Positions 1 through 9,821 of a stretch of DNA of 64,000 nucleotides are shown here, one piece after another; within the stretch, counting starts at the first letter, position 1, and each line of letters opens with the position of its first letter. A program made the translations under genes and the position numbers. A model generated the notes under the pieces. It was given only the letters and a program-made list of their open reading frames with translations. It did not search any database and was not told the DNA's origin. Source of the DNA: Ryuthela nishihirai (Eukaryota; Arthropoda; Arachnida; Araneae; Heptathelidae); NCBI GenBank assembly GCA_038380435.1, contig JAWZYU010000017.1:19963283-20027282 (forward strand), given 5' to 3'.

Positions 1-462
1 TTTACACAAGTACTGCAATGTGCTATTTACATGGTTGTAGGAGCTGAGCACTTTCAACTGCACTCAGCAGTCATCTTCAGGGCAGTATACAGTTCTTTGG
101 AGAGGCAGATTGTTGGTGAAAGGTTAGGATAAGCAGAAATAATACCTTGGGGAAATGGCTCACTGCTCTGTGACTTCTGCTACTAACAAGGGATTACTCT
201 AAGTGATACTGGCAAAGCACCAAACTGCTGCTACCTAGTGACTTTTGCTCCACTAGCATGCTGAAGCTTCCTTCCGCTGCAGGACTCTCATCAACAAAAT
301 ATCTTCAAGAAAAGGGTATTATTTTTGCTTATCCTAACCTTTCGCCAATGATCCGCCTCTCCAAGGAACTGTATGCCACTCTAAAGATGACTGCTGAGTG
401 CAGTCGAAAGCATTCGGCTCCTACAAGCATGTAAATAGCATATTGCAGTAGTCGTATAAATA
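1..462. repeat. Foldback / long terminal inverted repeat element (left end cut by window)
   Basis: Bases 1-148 match the reverse complement of 315-462 with scattered mismatches. Both arms share stretches such as GAAAGGTTAGGATAAGCA and CTGCACTCAGCAGTCATCTT, around a unique centre of about 165 bp. No coding potential is seen. This is the architecture of a MITE or foldback transposon. The left end may continue outside the window, so the target duplication cannot be checked. Confidence 0.75.
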
Positions 463-1477
463 AATATAATCCATTCTTATGAGTTACTACTACTAATATA
501 TTGTTTCATAAGATTAATACCACTCCTTCAAGGATCTAAAAATTAAGGTATTTATATAAGTGAAGAAATTGCATGAGGTCTATCTCCAACTCACAAGTTT
601 TAATATAGCAGATTAAAAGAAACTTCATTCTGTTTTTTTTTTTCAAATCTGGGCAATTATTTCTTAGTACAAATAATGGCATCTCAGTGGCACATTGATA
701 TCTCATTGTTCACAGTGACACTGCAACTGCCAGGATCTGGGTTTGAGTTCCAGGATGGCATAGTTGTATATATGAGAAAACATGACAAGCCTAATGAACT
801 TCTAGGTTATCCCCATCTTTCTGTAAAAAAGTAAATATAATTTTTCTCTAGCTTTATTTTAATTACAAATGGGATTTATTCTCCCACTAAAAGCTTAGTG
901 ATGGATAGTAAAAAAAAAAATTTCAGATAAATGAAAATGTATTCAACCCATTGTGATGAGAAAATCAATTATTGCCTGTAGTCCACATTTATCATGAGTT
1001 TGAAAGGGAGAAAATATGTGGTAACTGTCATTTTTAATCTAATCCCAGTTTATAAACTAAGAATTAATTAGAAGAATGCATATCACCTCTGGTGCATATG
1101 AGAATCTCGTTTTCCAAGAGAATTAAGTTTTTCATTTACCTACTTTTGCACTCTTTAAAAGCTTTAATTTAAATTAACAGATGATTGGGAAAATGCAAAT
1201 AGTATGTTTTTTTATTAGTGCTTATACAACATAAAAAGTGTTTGTCTTTTATTCCTTCAATTTAAAAAGTTGCTTTCTTATAATAATTATCAGATGTTTT
1301 CTTTCTGGTGTAAATTGTCTTTCTGCTGAGGTCTTGCTTTCGTCACAGATCTTTTTTGTGGCCTATTATACTGAAAGGCATTCAGATGTCACATAACTAG
1401 TAGCCCATTAGACTGAAGAATAATTTATTATTTTTTTTATCAACATTTTTATAATATCTTGTTTTTTTTTAATTCAG
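463..1477. other. AT-rich intron or intergenic sequence, nothing recognised
   Basis: There are homopolymer A/T runs and no extended reading frame, tRNA or repeat that I recognise. If the exon at 1478 is real, this is probably intron of the plus-strand gene. Confidence 0.4.
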
Positions 1478-1520
1478 AAACTGTGGTGGTTCAAGTTTTG
1501 CAAGAACAACAATGATGAAA
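1478..1520 (+). CDS. Putative internal exon of an unrecognised plus-strand gene
   Basis: A 43-nt open segment is flanked by a polypyrimidine tract plus AG acceptor (ending 1477) and a consensus GTAAGT donor (1521). The first base completes a codon from an upstream exon. The rest reads NCGGSSFARTTMMK and ends in phase 0, which joins cleanly to the exon at 7959. Its short length makes a chance match possible. The support is the paired good splice sites and the phase agreement. I do not recognise the family, and upstream exons must lie outside the window. Confidence 0.4.
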
Positions 1521-3084
1521 GTAAGTTTGTTTTTTAAGTGCAGTTTGCTCTTTTTGATAACTTAGTTTTAAGAAACATACAAATTTACCAATATTGATTC
1601 AATTGAAATACCATTTTTAAGCATCAAAGATAGAGGGAAAATTGTATAATTTTATCACACTAACACTGTATATGATAAAATATTAGTGCCAGTTTAGGCT
1701 GATAGTATTTACATACTTCATCATACAATGACATAAGTACCATTATCTTGTAGCATTATCACAGTCCATTAATCACAATAATGGTGTATAGCTATCTTGA
1801 TATTTAAGTTTACAATGCATTAAGCTATTCTCTATTAGTGATAGATGAAAGATTACATAATAATCATCTGTATAAAATTCAGACCACAGTTGGAAGGTTA
1901 AGATGAGGTAGAAGTTGCATTACATCATAAGGTAGATGATATTGAAGTGTTCCTTTCTGCTAGGCAAGTTTATAGTTTGTATGTTCTGTATTGTCAGTGC
2001 TCTGTCAGTGTTTAAGACTGACTTATCTCTTAAGTTGAATCAACATCAGTCAATTTGTATGTGATTAGTGGTATACTTTAAGCATACCATCTATTTTCAT
2101 GTTATCTGTTTGGGAGAAGACAGACACTGCCTTTAGAGTGCCACAGATATTTGAGTTGTGCACTGCAAGTAGGAATGTTTATATCATTAATAAAGGAGAT
2201 CTTGACCTGGAGCTGGTAATTAGTGGTTAAAGCAATTGGTGTGTCATCAGGAGATTGTGGGCTCATATCCCATAAATTAAAGCCAAGTTTTCCTCTAAAT
2301 TTGATATAAATGTATGTATCAGAATGACTTCTTGATTTTTTTTTTTTAGAAAGCTTTTTGTGTTGAAAAAGCATTGAGTTAATTTGACATCAGTTTTAAC
2401 ATATAAAAGTTTTTGTTAAGTGCCAATGCTAAAAATGGCAAAAATATTTGAAGAAATCATTGCTTTTAAAGGCTCTGTCCAATATCTAGATATGCTAATA
2501 ATTTGAAATATGATATTTCAGATTCATACAAAAATAGCAATACTCATTGTTGTAATGTGTTCTTTCTGATTAATCAGATTTATACTTTTTGCCATGTAAT
2601 TATATTGTTTAGCATTTGCCAAAAGTGGTGACGTCATAAAGTTGAATTTCTACAAATCAGTTATTTCCATAAGTCTAATGGAAATTCATTCATTAGGAGT
2701 TTTAAAAAAACTTAGTTTAACACCATAACTTATTTTTTTAAGAAATAAGTTCTTGAAAAGATCAAGTGCTGATCAAAAATGTAAAGAAAAAGTTATTGAT
2801 TATAGACTTTGCATACTGTATAGTGTTGTTATAAAGCGTAGAACATATGTTGCTAACTCTGCTTTACTCTGAATATATTTTGTTGTTAATATGCTGTTTC
2901 ACTTACACTTCATGGTCAAATTTTTATTAACACTGCATTGTGCATGCAGTAGTACCGTGAAACATGTTAATGTATGCAAAATTTCTTACTGATATAAGTA
3001 TTCTACATTGCTACAAAGTTCTATAAAAGCCTTAAAGGCATTGTGGAAAGCAAAGTCAAGTGTGACATGGGTTAAAAGGCTGAT

Positions 3085-3420
3085 GTGACTGACTTCGAAA
3101 AAGGCTCATCATTGGAGTGTGATGAGGAGGAGTATCCATAGTGGAAGTGATGGAACTCAGTGGAAAAATCATGGGGAACAGTATTTGAAGTGTATGAAGA
3201 ATGGCAACAATCTGAAAAATGTCTGCTGACCATGGCAAATGCGGGAGGAAAAAGTCTGACAGACTGGGGACAGGATTTGCATGAACTGTATGACAAAAAA
3301 AAAAAGCTGCTACAGTTCATCAACAGAGAGATTACCGCTGGCAGTACTTCAAAACTTGTTTCAACAAGAACTATATAAAAAGCATTGAAAACTTTGATAT
3401 TTGGGAACTGTACCGTGATA
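3085..3420 (+). mobile_element. Degenerate Tc1-like transposase N-terminal fragment
   Basis: Translation with stops gives VTDFEKGSS near 3088, a charged helical stretch, and LVSTRTI followed by KALKT near 3350-3390. This resembles the order of the paired-like DNA-binding domain of Tc1 transposases: a DFEKG-type start, a helix-turn-helix, then VSxRTVRR. It is heavily decayed, with in-frame stops and no visible catalytic domain. The assignment rests on a weak pattern match. Confidence 0.35.
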
Positions 3421-4830
3421 CAAACAATGCGATATTAGGTAGATATTCATAATAATTTGGCCAGGTGGTGCATATTGTTGCTTTTACTGTGAATGGGCAA
3501 TCATGTAAAAAGTTATCATATCTTGCTAAAAGCTGCCGACAAGATATAACTTTTGAACCTTAAAGTATTGTGAGTACTGCTACAGAAATGGATGATGTTT
3601 GATGACTCAACAGGAAAAGGTTTCTAGGGTTGAAAATATGGAAACTTAACATTGTGTATTATTTTCAAAACATTTTATATAGAGGGTTGACTGAGGTGCA
3701 CATATATCAGTGGTAATGTCTTTCTTTTTAGCAGTTAAACTGCACTTATTGTTGGGTGTGATATTCTTTGCACCAAGTGTATCAAGATGATCTCATATGG
3801 GCTCTGTGAGATTCAGATAAAGGACTAGGATGTCTAAAAGAAGTTGAGTGATGTATATGAATGTTCTTCAAATTAGACCTAGATTCATTTTATGCACTGT
3901 GCCATTTTTCTGTTACACATTATCACCCTACCAATAACAGTTAAAAATGAAGAGTGTATCTGTCAACAATGATAATAAAAACACCCTTGTGTTCATAGAC
4001 CTCCTATAAAATGATAGTTGAATCCATCCCATACCTAAAATGTTGCTTAACCCTTCCAGTGTTCACATTGTCTGTATACATTCACAGAATCTGAATTGAG
4101 AGGCCAAGGATGTATGTATATGATTTTAGTACAACTAAAAAAGATTTTTAAAGTATAAAAATTGCCATTTTAATTTATTTTTATATATATCTTATAAAAA
4201 TATATAATTCAGGCTTGAAAAATAATATCTTGTTTTTTAATTTGATGCCTATTTTATTAAACTACAATATAAATAATATGATAAAAACCATCTGATTGCC
4301 ATTTCTTAGAAGCGTTAAACGATATTGCTGATTTGCTCTTAACATTCCTATTTGCTGAAGCAACCTTCTGATTTAAGCTCACAAGTTATTCCTTAAATGT
4401 TCGAAAATCTCCTACAAATTAATAAGGGAAAAAAAAAAACTGCTATTTTTAAAAACAGTAGATTTTGGAAGTAATTGCAAAGTACAGTACATACTGCCAT
4501 TTTTTTTTCCCATTTCACACTCTTTTCTGTCATAAACCTATTTCAGTGTTTCTAAAATTATTTTTATCATTTTCCCAGCATTCTATGCATCTTTTCCGCT
4601 CTAAAAATCGAAATTGGAAGTAAAAACATCCTTCTTAGAAATTCTGGTTGCAGCTGCATTTAATTAGTTATGCTTCACTGAGGCAAACAGGATGCAGATG
4701 GCTGACATATGCAATCTCTGTTGCTTCTGCTATAAGTGTTGTTTACAGTTTTGGTCCAGCATATTGATACCCTTTGTAAAGTTAGTATTTGCTTTTTTTT
4801 ATATTTAAACCTTAGTTTTCATTTAGTAGA

Positions 4831-5274
4831 TTTATTTTCGGAAATTAGCGATTTTTTTGGCCAATTGAGAAGTATTGATTTTTTTTTTATAATTATGCTA
4901 CATCGCATGGCCGGCCTTACAACTTGTTGCTGTGGATATTTTAACATCGCATTAGGCTATGTGTGAATTTTTATTTTATTATTTATTACTTTTCCAGTAA
5001 AACTTCGATCAAGTATAATTTTCTGAAAATAAATGAGGTCTTGGATATGGAAGCAAATTTATTTCTGTAAGTTAGCGATCTTTCGGTTGGCTGATTTATC
5101 AATCTTTCTGAGTTATGCTACTTTGGAGGCCAGCATTAAAGTTTTTGCAGATATTTTATTTAACTCCCATTAGGTTATATGTAATTTTTCTTTTATTATT
5201 TCTTATTTTTTTAGTAAAAAAACTGAGTTTGTACCATTTTCTGAAAATGTCTTGGATACAGAAGCAAAATAGAC
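4831..5274. repeat. Two-unit diverged tandem duplication (units of about 220 bp)
   Basis: Unit 1 (4831-5057) and unit 2 (5058-5274) share collinear blocks in the same order: a GTTAGCGAT/ATTAGCGAT start, TTATGCTAC, a GCATTAGG/CCATTAGG block, TTTTATTATTT, then TTTTCTGAAAAT and a CTTGGATA..GAAGCAAA end. The two copies are clearly diverged. No open frame is conserved between them, so this looks like non-coding duplication. Confidence 0.65.
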
Positions 5275-5770
5275 TTCTTTGCTACAGAAATCAGCTGTCA
5301 CATTGGAGGGCAATTTTGGGAAGGCGTCCCCTCTGCTAAACCCTGTAGAAAGTTTAAACCCACCCACACCCCTAGAAAAAAAAATATATTTTTTAAATTG
5401 CGAGTTTTTATATTTATATTGAATGATTTTAAAGGCACACAGATGATATAATGCTGTTTTTTTTTTTGCTTTGGTGCACAAACCTTTCTGCACTTAGCCA
5501 AGATCACCAAACTTCAACACCAAAGAAAAAATTCAAAATGTTTAGCAAAAAAAAAAAGCAGCCAAGGAAGTTTTTTTCTATTTCATAACCAGTTTAGAAA
5601 ATTCCATGAATGTGAGAAGTCCAAGTCACATTGTATAACACTGGCGGTGTTTAAAATATACGATACTGAAAAGAATCATTAAAAGAAATAAAAATCATAT
5701 TTCAGGTTGAATATTATTATATTCAGGAGAAAATTTCCTTTCGATAAATATGTAATCTAACTATTTTTAT

Positions 5771-6150
5771 GGGGCGGGGGTGGCTCAGTCGGTAGGTGCC
5801 AGGCTCATAATCTGTAGTTCCCAGGTTCGAGTCCCAGCTGGGTCAGCGTTGAGATTTATCTCCGCAAAATTCCCCGCCCTGCCCACGGTCAGTAGGGGAC
5901 ACCGATGGGCTTGAAAAGGCCACCGTCCGTCGGATGGGACGTTAAGCTGTGGCCCCGTGTGCGGGAGAGCCATTCTCTGTGCACGTTAAGGAACACGCTG
6001 GATGGCCTTGACGGGAGGCTACCATCTGTCCCCCAACAGCTGTTCCAGTGGGTTCCCTCCCCCAACCTTCTCTGAGCCTTCGGGGTCCATGTGACCTGGC
6101 CATTTAGCCCATGGTGTGCAAAAAAGTGCCGCTCAGAGGTAAAACAACCC
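5771..6150 (+). mobile_element. SINE family 1, full-length copy
   Basis: A tRNA-like head carries a recognisable A box (GTGGCTCAGTCGGTAG) and B box (GGTTCGAGTCCCAG). The body includes GGGACGTTAAGC, and the copy ends in GAGGTAAAACAACCC. It is flanked by a 12 bp target-site duplication, AACTATTTTTAT (5759-5770 and 6151-6162), which is direct evidence of target-primed insertion. It does not encode protein; short frames running through it are spurious. Confidence 0.9.
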
Positions 6151-7317
6151 AACTATTTTTATTCATCAGGTTTTCCAAAATGAAGCCTTAATTGTATTGT
6201 GCAATCTTTGTTTTTCACCATATCACATTGAAAAGTCTTTCGTATTAAAATCAATATGCTTGCAAATCTGTTTATATAATTTATTTTCATAAAATTTGTA
6301 ATTAAATTGTTTAATTTGGTATATAACATTACCTATTTCTGTTGATTGATTTTTTTTTTAATTCTAAAGTTGACTTGTTGACAGCACAATTGGTTAAAAG
6401 CCTGGAATTTTCTCAAAGTATGGTACCAATAAAAAAAATTACAAAACAAGAGAAATATTTATTTGAAACCAAAAAATTTTTTGTTATTAAGAAAGAGCCT
6501 TTCTATTCATGTGCATTATACTCATTTCTGTGTATTAGTTTTTTTTTTAATAAACTTTTATTTGTGTTGCCAGATGCATTTTTTTACTACATGACTCTAA
6601 AGAAATGCTGTTAAAATAAAACTTGTCATTTTTTTGTTAAATATTTTATTTTCAGAAAATCCAGAATTAAATGCTGATTAATTTGGCATATAACATGCCA
6701 TAATTCCTTTCATTAGTTATTTGGCAAAAAAAGTTCTAAAGTTAAAGTTTATTTTTGCAGAGCATAAGGAGAAAATAGCTTGGCCTCTAGATGGACATCA
6801 GTTTTTCAGGCTGGATACTGGAAGGCTTAAGACTCACAATTTTACACGGATCTAGAGAGTAGACACATAATATGGATCTGAAACTTAATAACAAATTCTA
6901 TTTACCTTAGTTTATCCATCACATTAAGTTAATATAGAACTCAACTTATTAGATCCTGTGAGCCTTTGCCCCTGGTCTAGGGTCCAATTCTTTTGGTTCT
7001 TGAAATTTTCTTAGTGATACATGGCTGTTGTCATACCATTGTTTTGTGAATACCCATTTGGTACAATTTGTATTGCATTATTACCATAAGCTGTAAGTAC
7101 AGCATAGCCTATGTCAAAATTTGAATTGAAAGTTCCCAGATTGTTATTTTCACTCATTTTCTTAAGACTAGAAAACTGCTCTCTCTCTCCTTGAGTGAGA
7201 TGGTATGGCATTACTAATGGTTGTTTTGCTTGTCATTAATCACTGTTGGTAGGATGGTGGACATTGAATTAAAACAACGAGAATCCCCAGGGAAATGCAA
7301 AAAGGCAATATATAATT

Positions 7318-7386
7318 AAATTTTGTTACAAATTTTTTTGCTCTTTTTTATTTGTTAGATTGTTTACAGCATTTTTTAAGTATCGA
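7318..7386 (+). repeat. Direct repeat of about 69 bp, copy 1
   Basis: Nearly identical to 8116-8183, with one small indel in a T run followed by CTC. The two copies sit either side of the putative terminal exon at 7959. Confidence 0.8.
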
Positions 7387-7734
7387 TTCCCATAGAGTTT
7401 GTGGAGGGGGGGGGGGGATTTAAACTTATATTAATCAATAAAAAGCTTATATAAACATTTGTTATAACAAATGTCTGAACTTTGAAATCATGAATATATT
7501 GTAAGTTTTTGACTAGGGAGAAAGTTATGCTTTCTTATCCAGCTGCAGACTTCCTGGTTTTAAATATTGACAATCTCACTTGTTCTCTGCAGTAATGCTT
7601 CTGCAAGCACAAGCAACAACACTCATCCTCCTAGTAAATTTGATAGTGCTGGTTACCTTCTCAGGTTTCAGCAATATGCTATACAGCTTTATATACTGTC
7701 CCTTGATAGAAGAGAATGTCATATATTCTAGGAC

Positions 7735-7852
7735 AGTCACAATACAGTATAGAGGACCAAACATTTAATGTTCACAATACAGTATAGAGGACCAATCATT
7801 TAATGTTCACAATACAGTATAGAGTCACAATACAGTATAGAGGACCAATCAT
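7735..7852 (+). repeat. Minisatellite with a unit of about 36 bp
   Basis: The block TCACAATACAGTATAGAG is repeated four times. It is followed by GGACCAA(A/T)CATTTAATGT in two copies, is absent from one truncated copy, and is altered in the last. The array is too short and irregular for satellite status. It lies just upstream of the putative terminal exon. Confidence 0.85.
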
Positions 7853-7958
7853 TCTATAATATTGTGTGAGAAACGTTTCTATAATGGAAATGTAACTTCA
7901 CAGGTAAAGTGATGCTTTCAAACATTAATTATAATTTTTGTTTCTTTTCTGGTTTTAG

Positions 7959-8042
7959 CCTCGAACAGGACCTAAGTTAGATGCTGAAAAACTTTTAATA
8001 CGAGGAGAAGAAGTAAAATTTTTAAATAGCATGAAAAGTTAG
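7959..8042 (+). CDS. Putative terminal coding exon of an unrecognised plus-strand gene
   Basis: The acceptor GGTTTTAG ends at 7958. The exon reads PRTGPKLDAEKL..., then IRGEEVKFLNSMKS and a TAG stop at 8040-8042: 27 residues, hydrophilic and lysine/glutamate-rich. It starts in phase 0, matching the exon that ends at 1520. Overlapping AATAAA signals lie about 200 bases downstream. Together they would give the last 41 residues of a protein beginning left of the window. No transmembrane segment or named motif is visible, and I cannot assign a family. Confidence 0.5.
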   Translation, partial: PRTGPKLDAEKLLIRGEEVKFLNSMKS

Positions 8043-8115
8043 CAGTTTTAAATCCACTGTATGTCATCTTTTGGTGTTTTATGTAACATTGTTTTTTTTT
8101 TTAAGTTATAATCTT

Positions 8116-8183
8116 AAATTTTGTTACAAATTTTTTTCTCTTTTTTATTTGTTAGATTGTTTACAGCATTTTTTAAGTATCGA
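8116..8183 (+). repeat. Direct repeat of about 69 bp, copy 2
   Basis: Second copy of the segment at 7318-7386. If the exon at 7959 is real, this copy lies in the 3' untranslated region of that gene. Confidence 0.8.
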
Positions 8184-8237
8184 CAAAAACAGCACAACAG
8201 ATTTTTTTTACTGAATACTTATTAATATATATTAATG

Positions 8238-8247
8238 AATAAATAAA
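8238..8247 (+). terminator. Overlapping AATAAA poly(A) signals
   Basis: Two overlapping AATAAA hexamers lie about 200 bases after the TAG at 8042, a plausible 3' end for the plus-strand gene. AATAAA is common by chance in AT-rich DNA. Confidence 0.4.
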
Positions 8248-9821
8248 AATTTACCATCCTCAGTAGGAAAGTAACACAAAAGAATGTGTAGTAAATAATA
8301 TTTGTTCAATTTATTTTAAATTGAAGTCAATAATTTTTGTAATTTGTGAATTCAGGCTGGTGTGTGGTGTCAAAATATTAGTATATATATGTATAATAAA
8401 TTCTTGTTCTCATAAAAGTCACCTTTAAAACCTCACAAATGACTACACATAATATGGTGGAAAATAGAGGATTAAGAACAAGTAAAATTAATGTAACAGA
8501 ATGATCTGTTACATTTTTAACAGATATTTATTTAATCATGAAAAAATTATATAGTTAATTAAGACACCATTGTAACTTGCAACTAAATATTGTGTTTGTA
8601 TATTAAAAAGTTTTGTAGTTTTGTTTTGAAAAGCACTTGTGCCTTTGACGTGAAGTTAACAGCTACACTTTGTACTTTTACCCACTCTTATTTTGAATTT
8701 GTTGTCATATTTTAATGTAATATTTATATGGTTGACTCAATACCTTTATGCTTGCTTACCAACAGTGTAACAGAACATTTACTCTAGCCTTCATAGGAAG
8801 TGCTGTGCACTAGCCACGTGTTTAAGAAAGTCCCCACCTTGAGCCATTAATGCAAATATAAGCAAAGGACCAAAATTAATATTTATACTTGGATCTCACA
8901 AAGTGACTTTAACTTGAACTGCTTGTAAGCTTGTCTAAAATTTGAATCTTTTGAGGACATCACTTTGCATTGTTTCCTTGTGATACCTTAATTATCACAT
9001 GATATATGTTTAAGGGTCACAGAGCCATTTATTTAAATTACAAAAGGCACAAAATGCAAGCTTTTAGGAGTGCAGTTGGAAAAGAAATCGGTTGATGCTA
9101 AGTGGGTTTCTGCATCAAAGTATCTTCAAATGCTGATGATTTTTTTATAGTTCTATGATCAGCATGGAAGGCTTTTCAAATGAAATTGTTATCAAAATCC
9201 ATGAACCGTCAAATGTCGGTGATGTAAAAGGCAAATTTCGACTTCACTAATTGAATCACAAAAAGATAGTATTATTGTATATGTATATTATTGTTTATGT
9301 ATATCATGCTTTGTTCCTTTGTACATCAAACTTTACTGGGACAAAATGTTCAAAAAACATAATTAGCAGCCAGAGTTAAAATCTGATTGCAGTATTTGAA
9401 AATATCGATATTTTGTGTGAGGTTCTGGAAAAGGGATTTAATGATTTGAATGTGAAAGAAAAAATTACATAAAATTTTTATATATGAATTTTACCAAATT
9501 AACTTGGGAGATTTATGTGCCAAAAATATTTTATATAAATTTTTAGTGCTTAACTGAAACCTGTTTAAAACTTACCCGAGTTAAGATGTAATTATACTTA
9601 AATACTTATTCATGTATTTTTGTACTTGTATACAAGTGTAAATTTCATAAGTGGCTTTTAATATTAAGTAATATAAATTTCAGCAATGTAATATTATTTC
9701 AGATATGCATACAAAATGAAATTTAAAAATAGGATGAAACGTCTTTTTACTGGAATATTTTGCTGGCACCCAATTGTGTTAATGTTATCTACTGGTACAT
9801 TGTCACAGCTATCCCAAAGCC
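8248..9821. other. AT-rich intergenic sequence, nothing recognised
   Basis: No supportable gene, tRNA or known repeat was seen between the putative poly(A) signal and the satellite array. Confidence 0.4.

Larger units (their letters stand above)
1521..7958 (+). other. Probable 6.4 kb intron of the plus-strand gene
   Basis: AT-rich sequence between the two putative plus-strand exons. It contains a degenerate Tc1-like fragment, a two-unit tandem duplication, one SINE-1 copy, a 36-bp minisatellite and poly-A/T and poly-G runs, each listed separately. No further exon with good splice sites was recognised, though very short exons could be missed. Confidence 0.4.

Noticed and set aside
4736..4966. 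Hydrophobic 76-codon frame resembling a membrane protein
   Set aside because: Phenylalanine/leucine richness follows from T-rich DNA, and the frame is not kept in the duplicated unit at 5058.
5771..5850. tRNA genes at the SINE heads
   Set aside because: A and B boxes are present, but acceptor stems do not pair properly and each head continues into the SINE body. These are SINE promoters, not tRNA genes.
5785..6152. Frames containing CFTSERHFFAHHGLNGQVTW or similar, here and at about 20557, 23365, 27260, 30026, 35172, 46362 and 57199
   Set aside because: All lie in SINE family 1 copies, on either strand; they recur because the SINE recurs and are not proteins.
7011..7211. 66-codon minus-strand frame starting MPYHLTQGEREQ
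   Set aside because: Plausible composition but no recognised family, no splice signals and no neighbouring exon.
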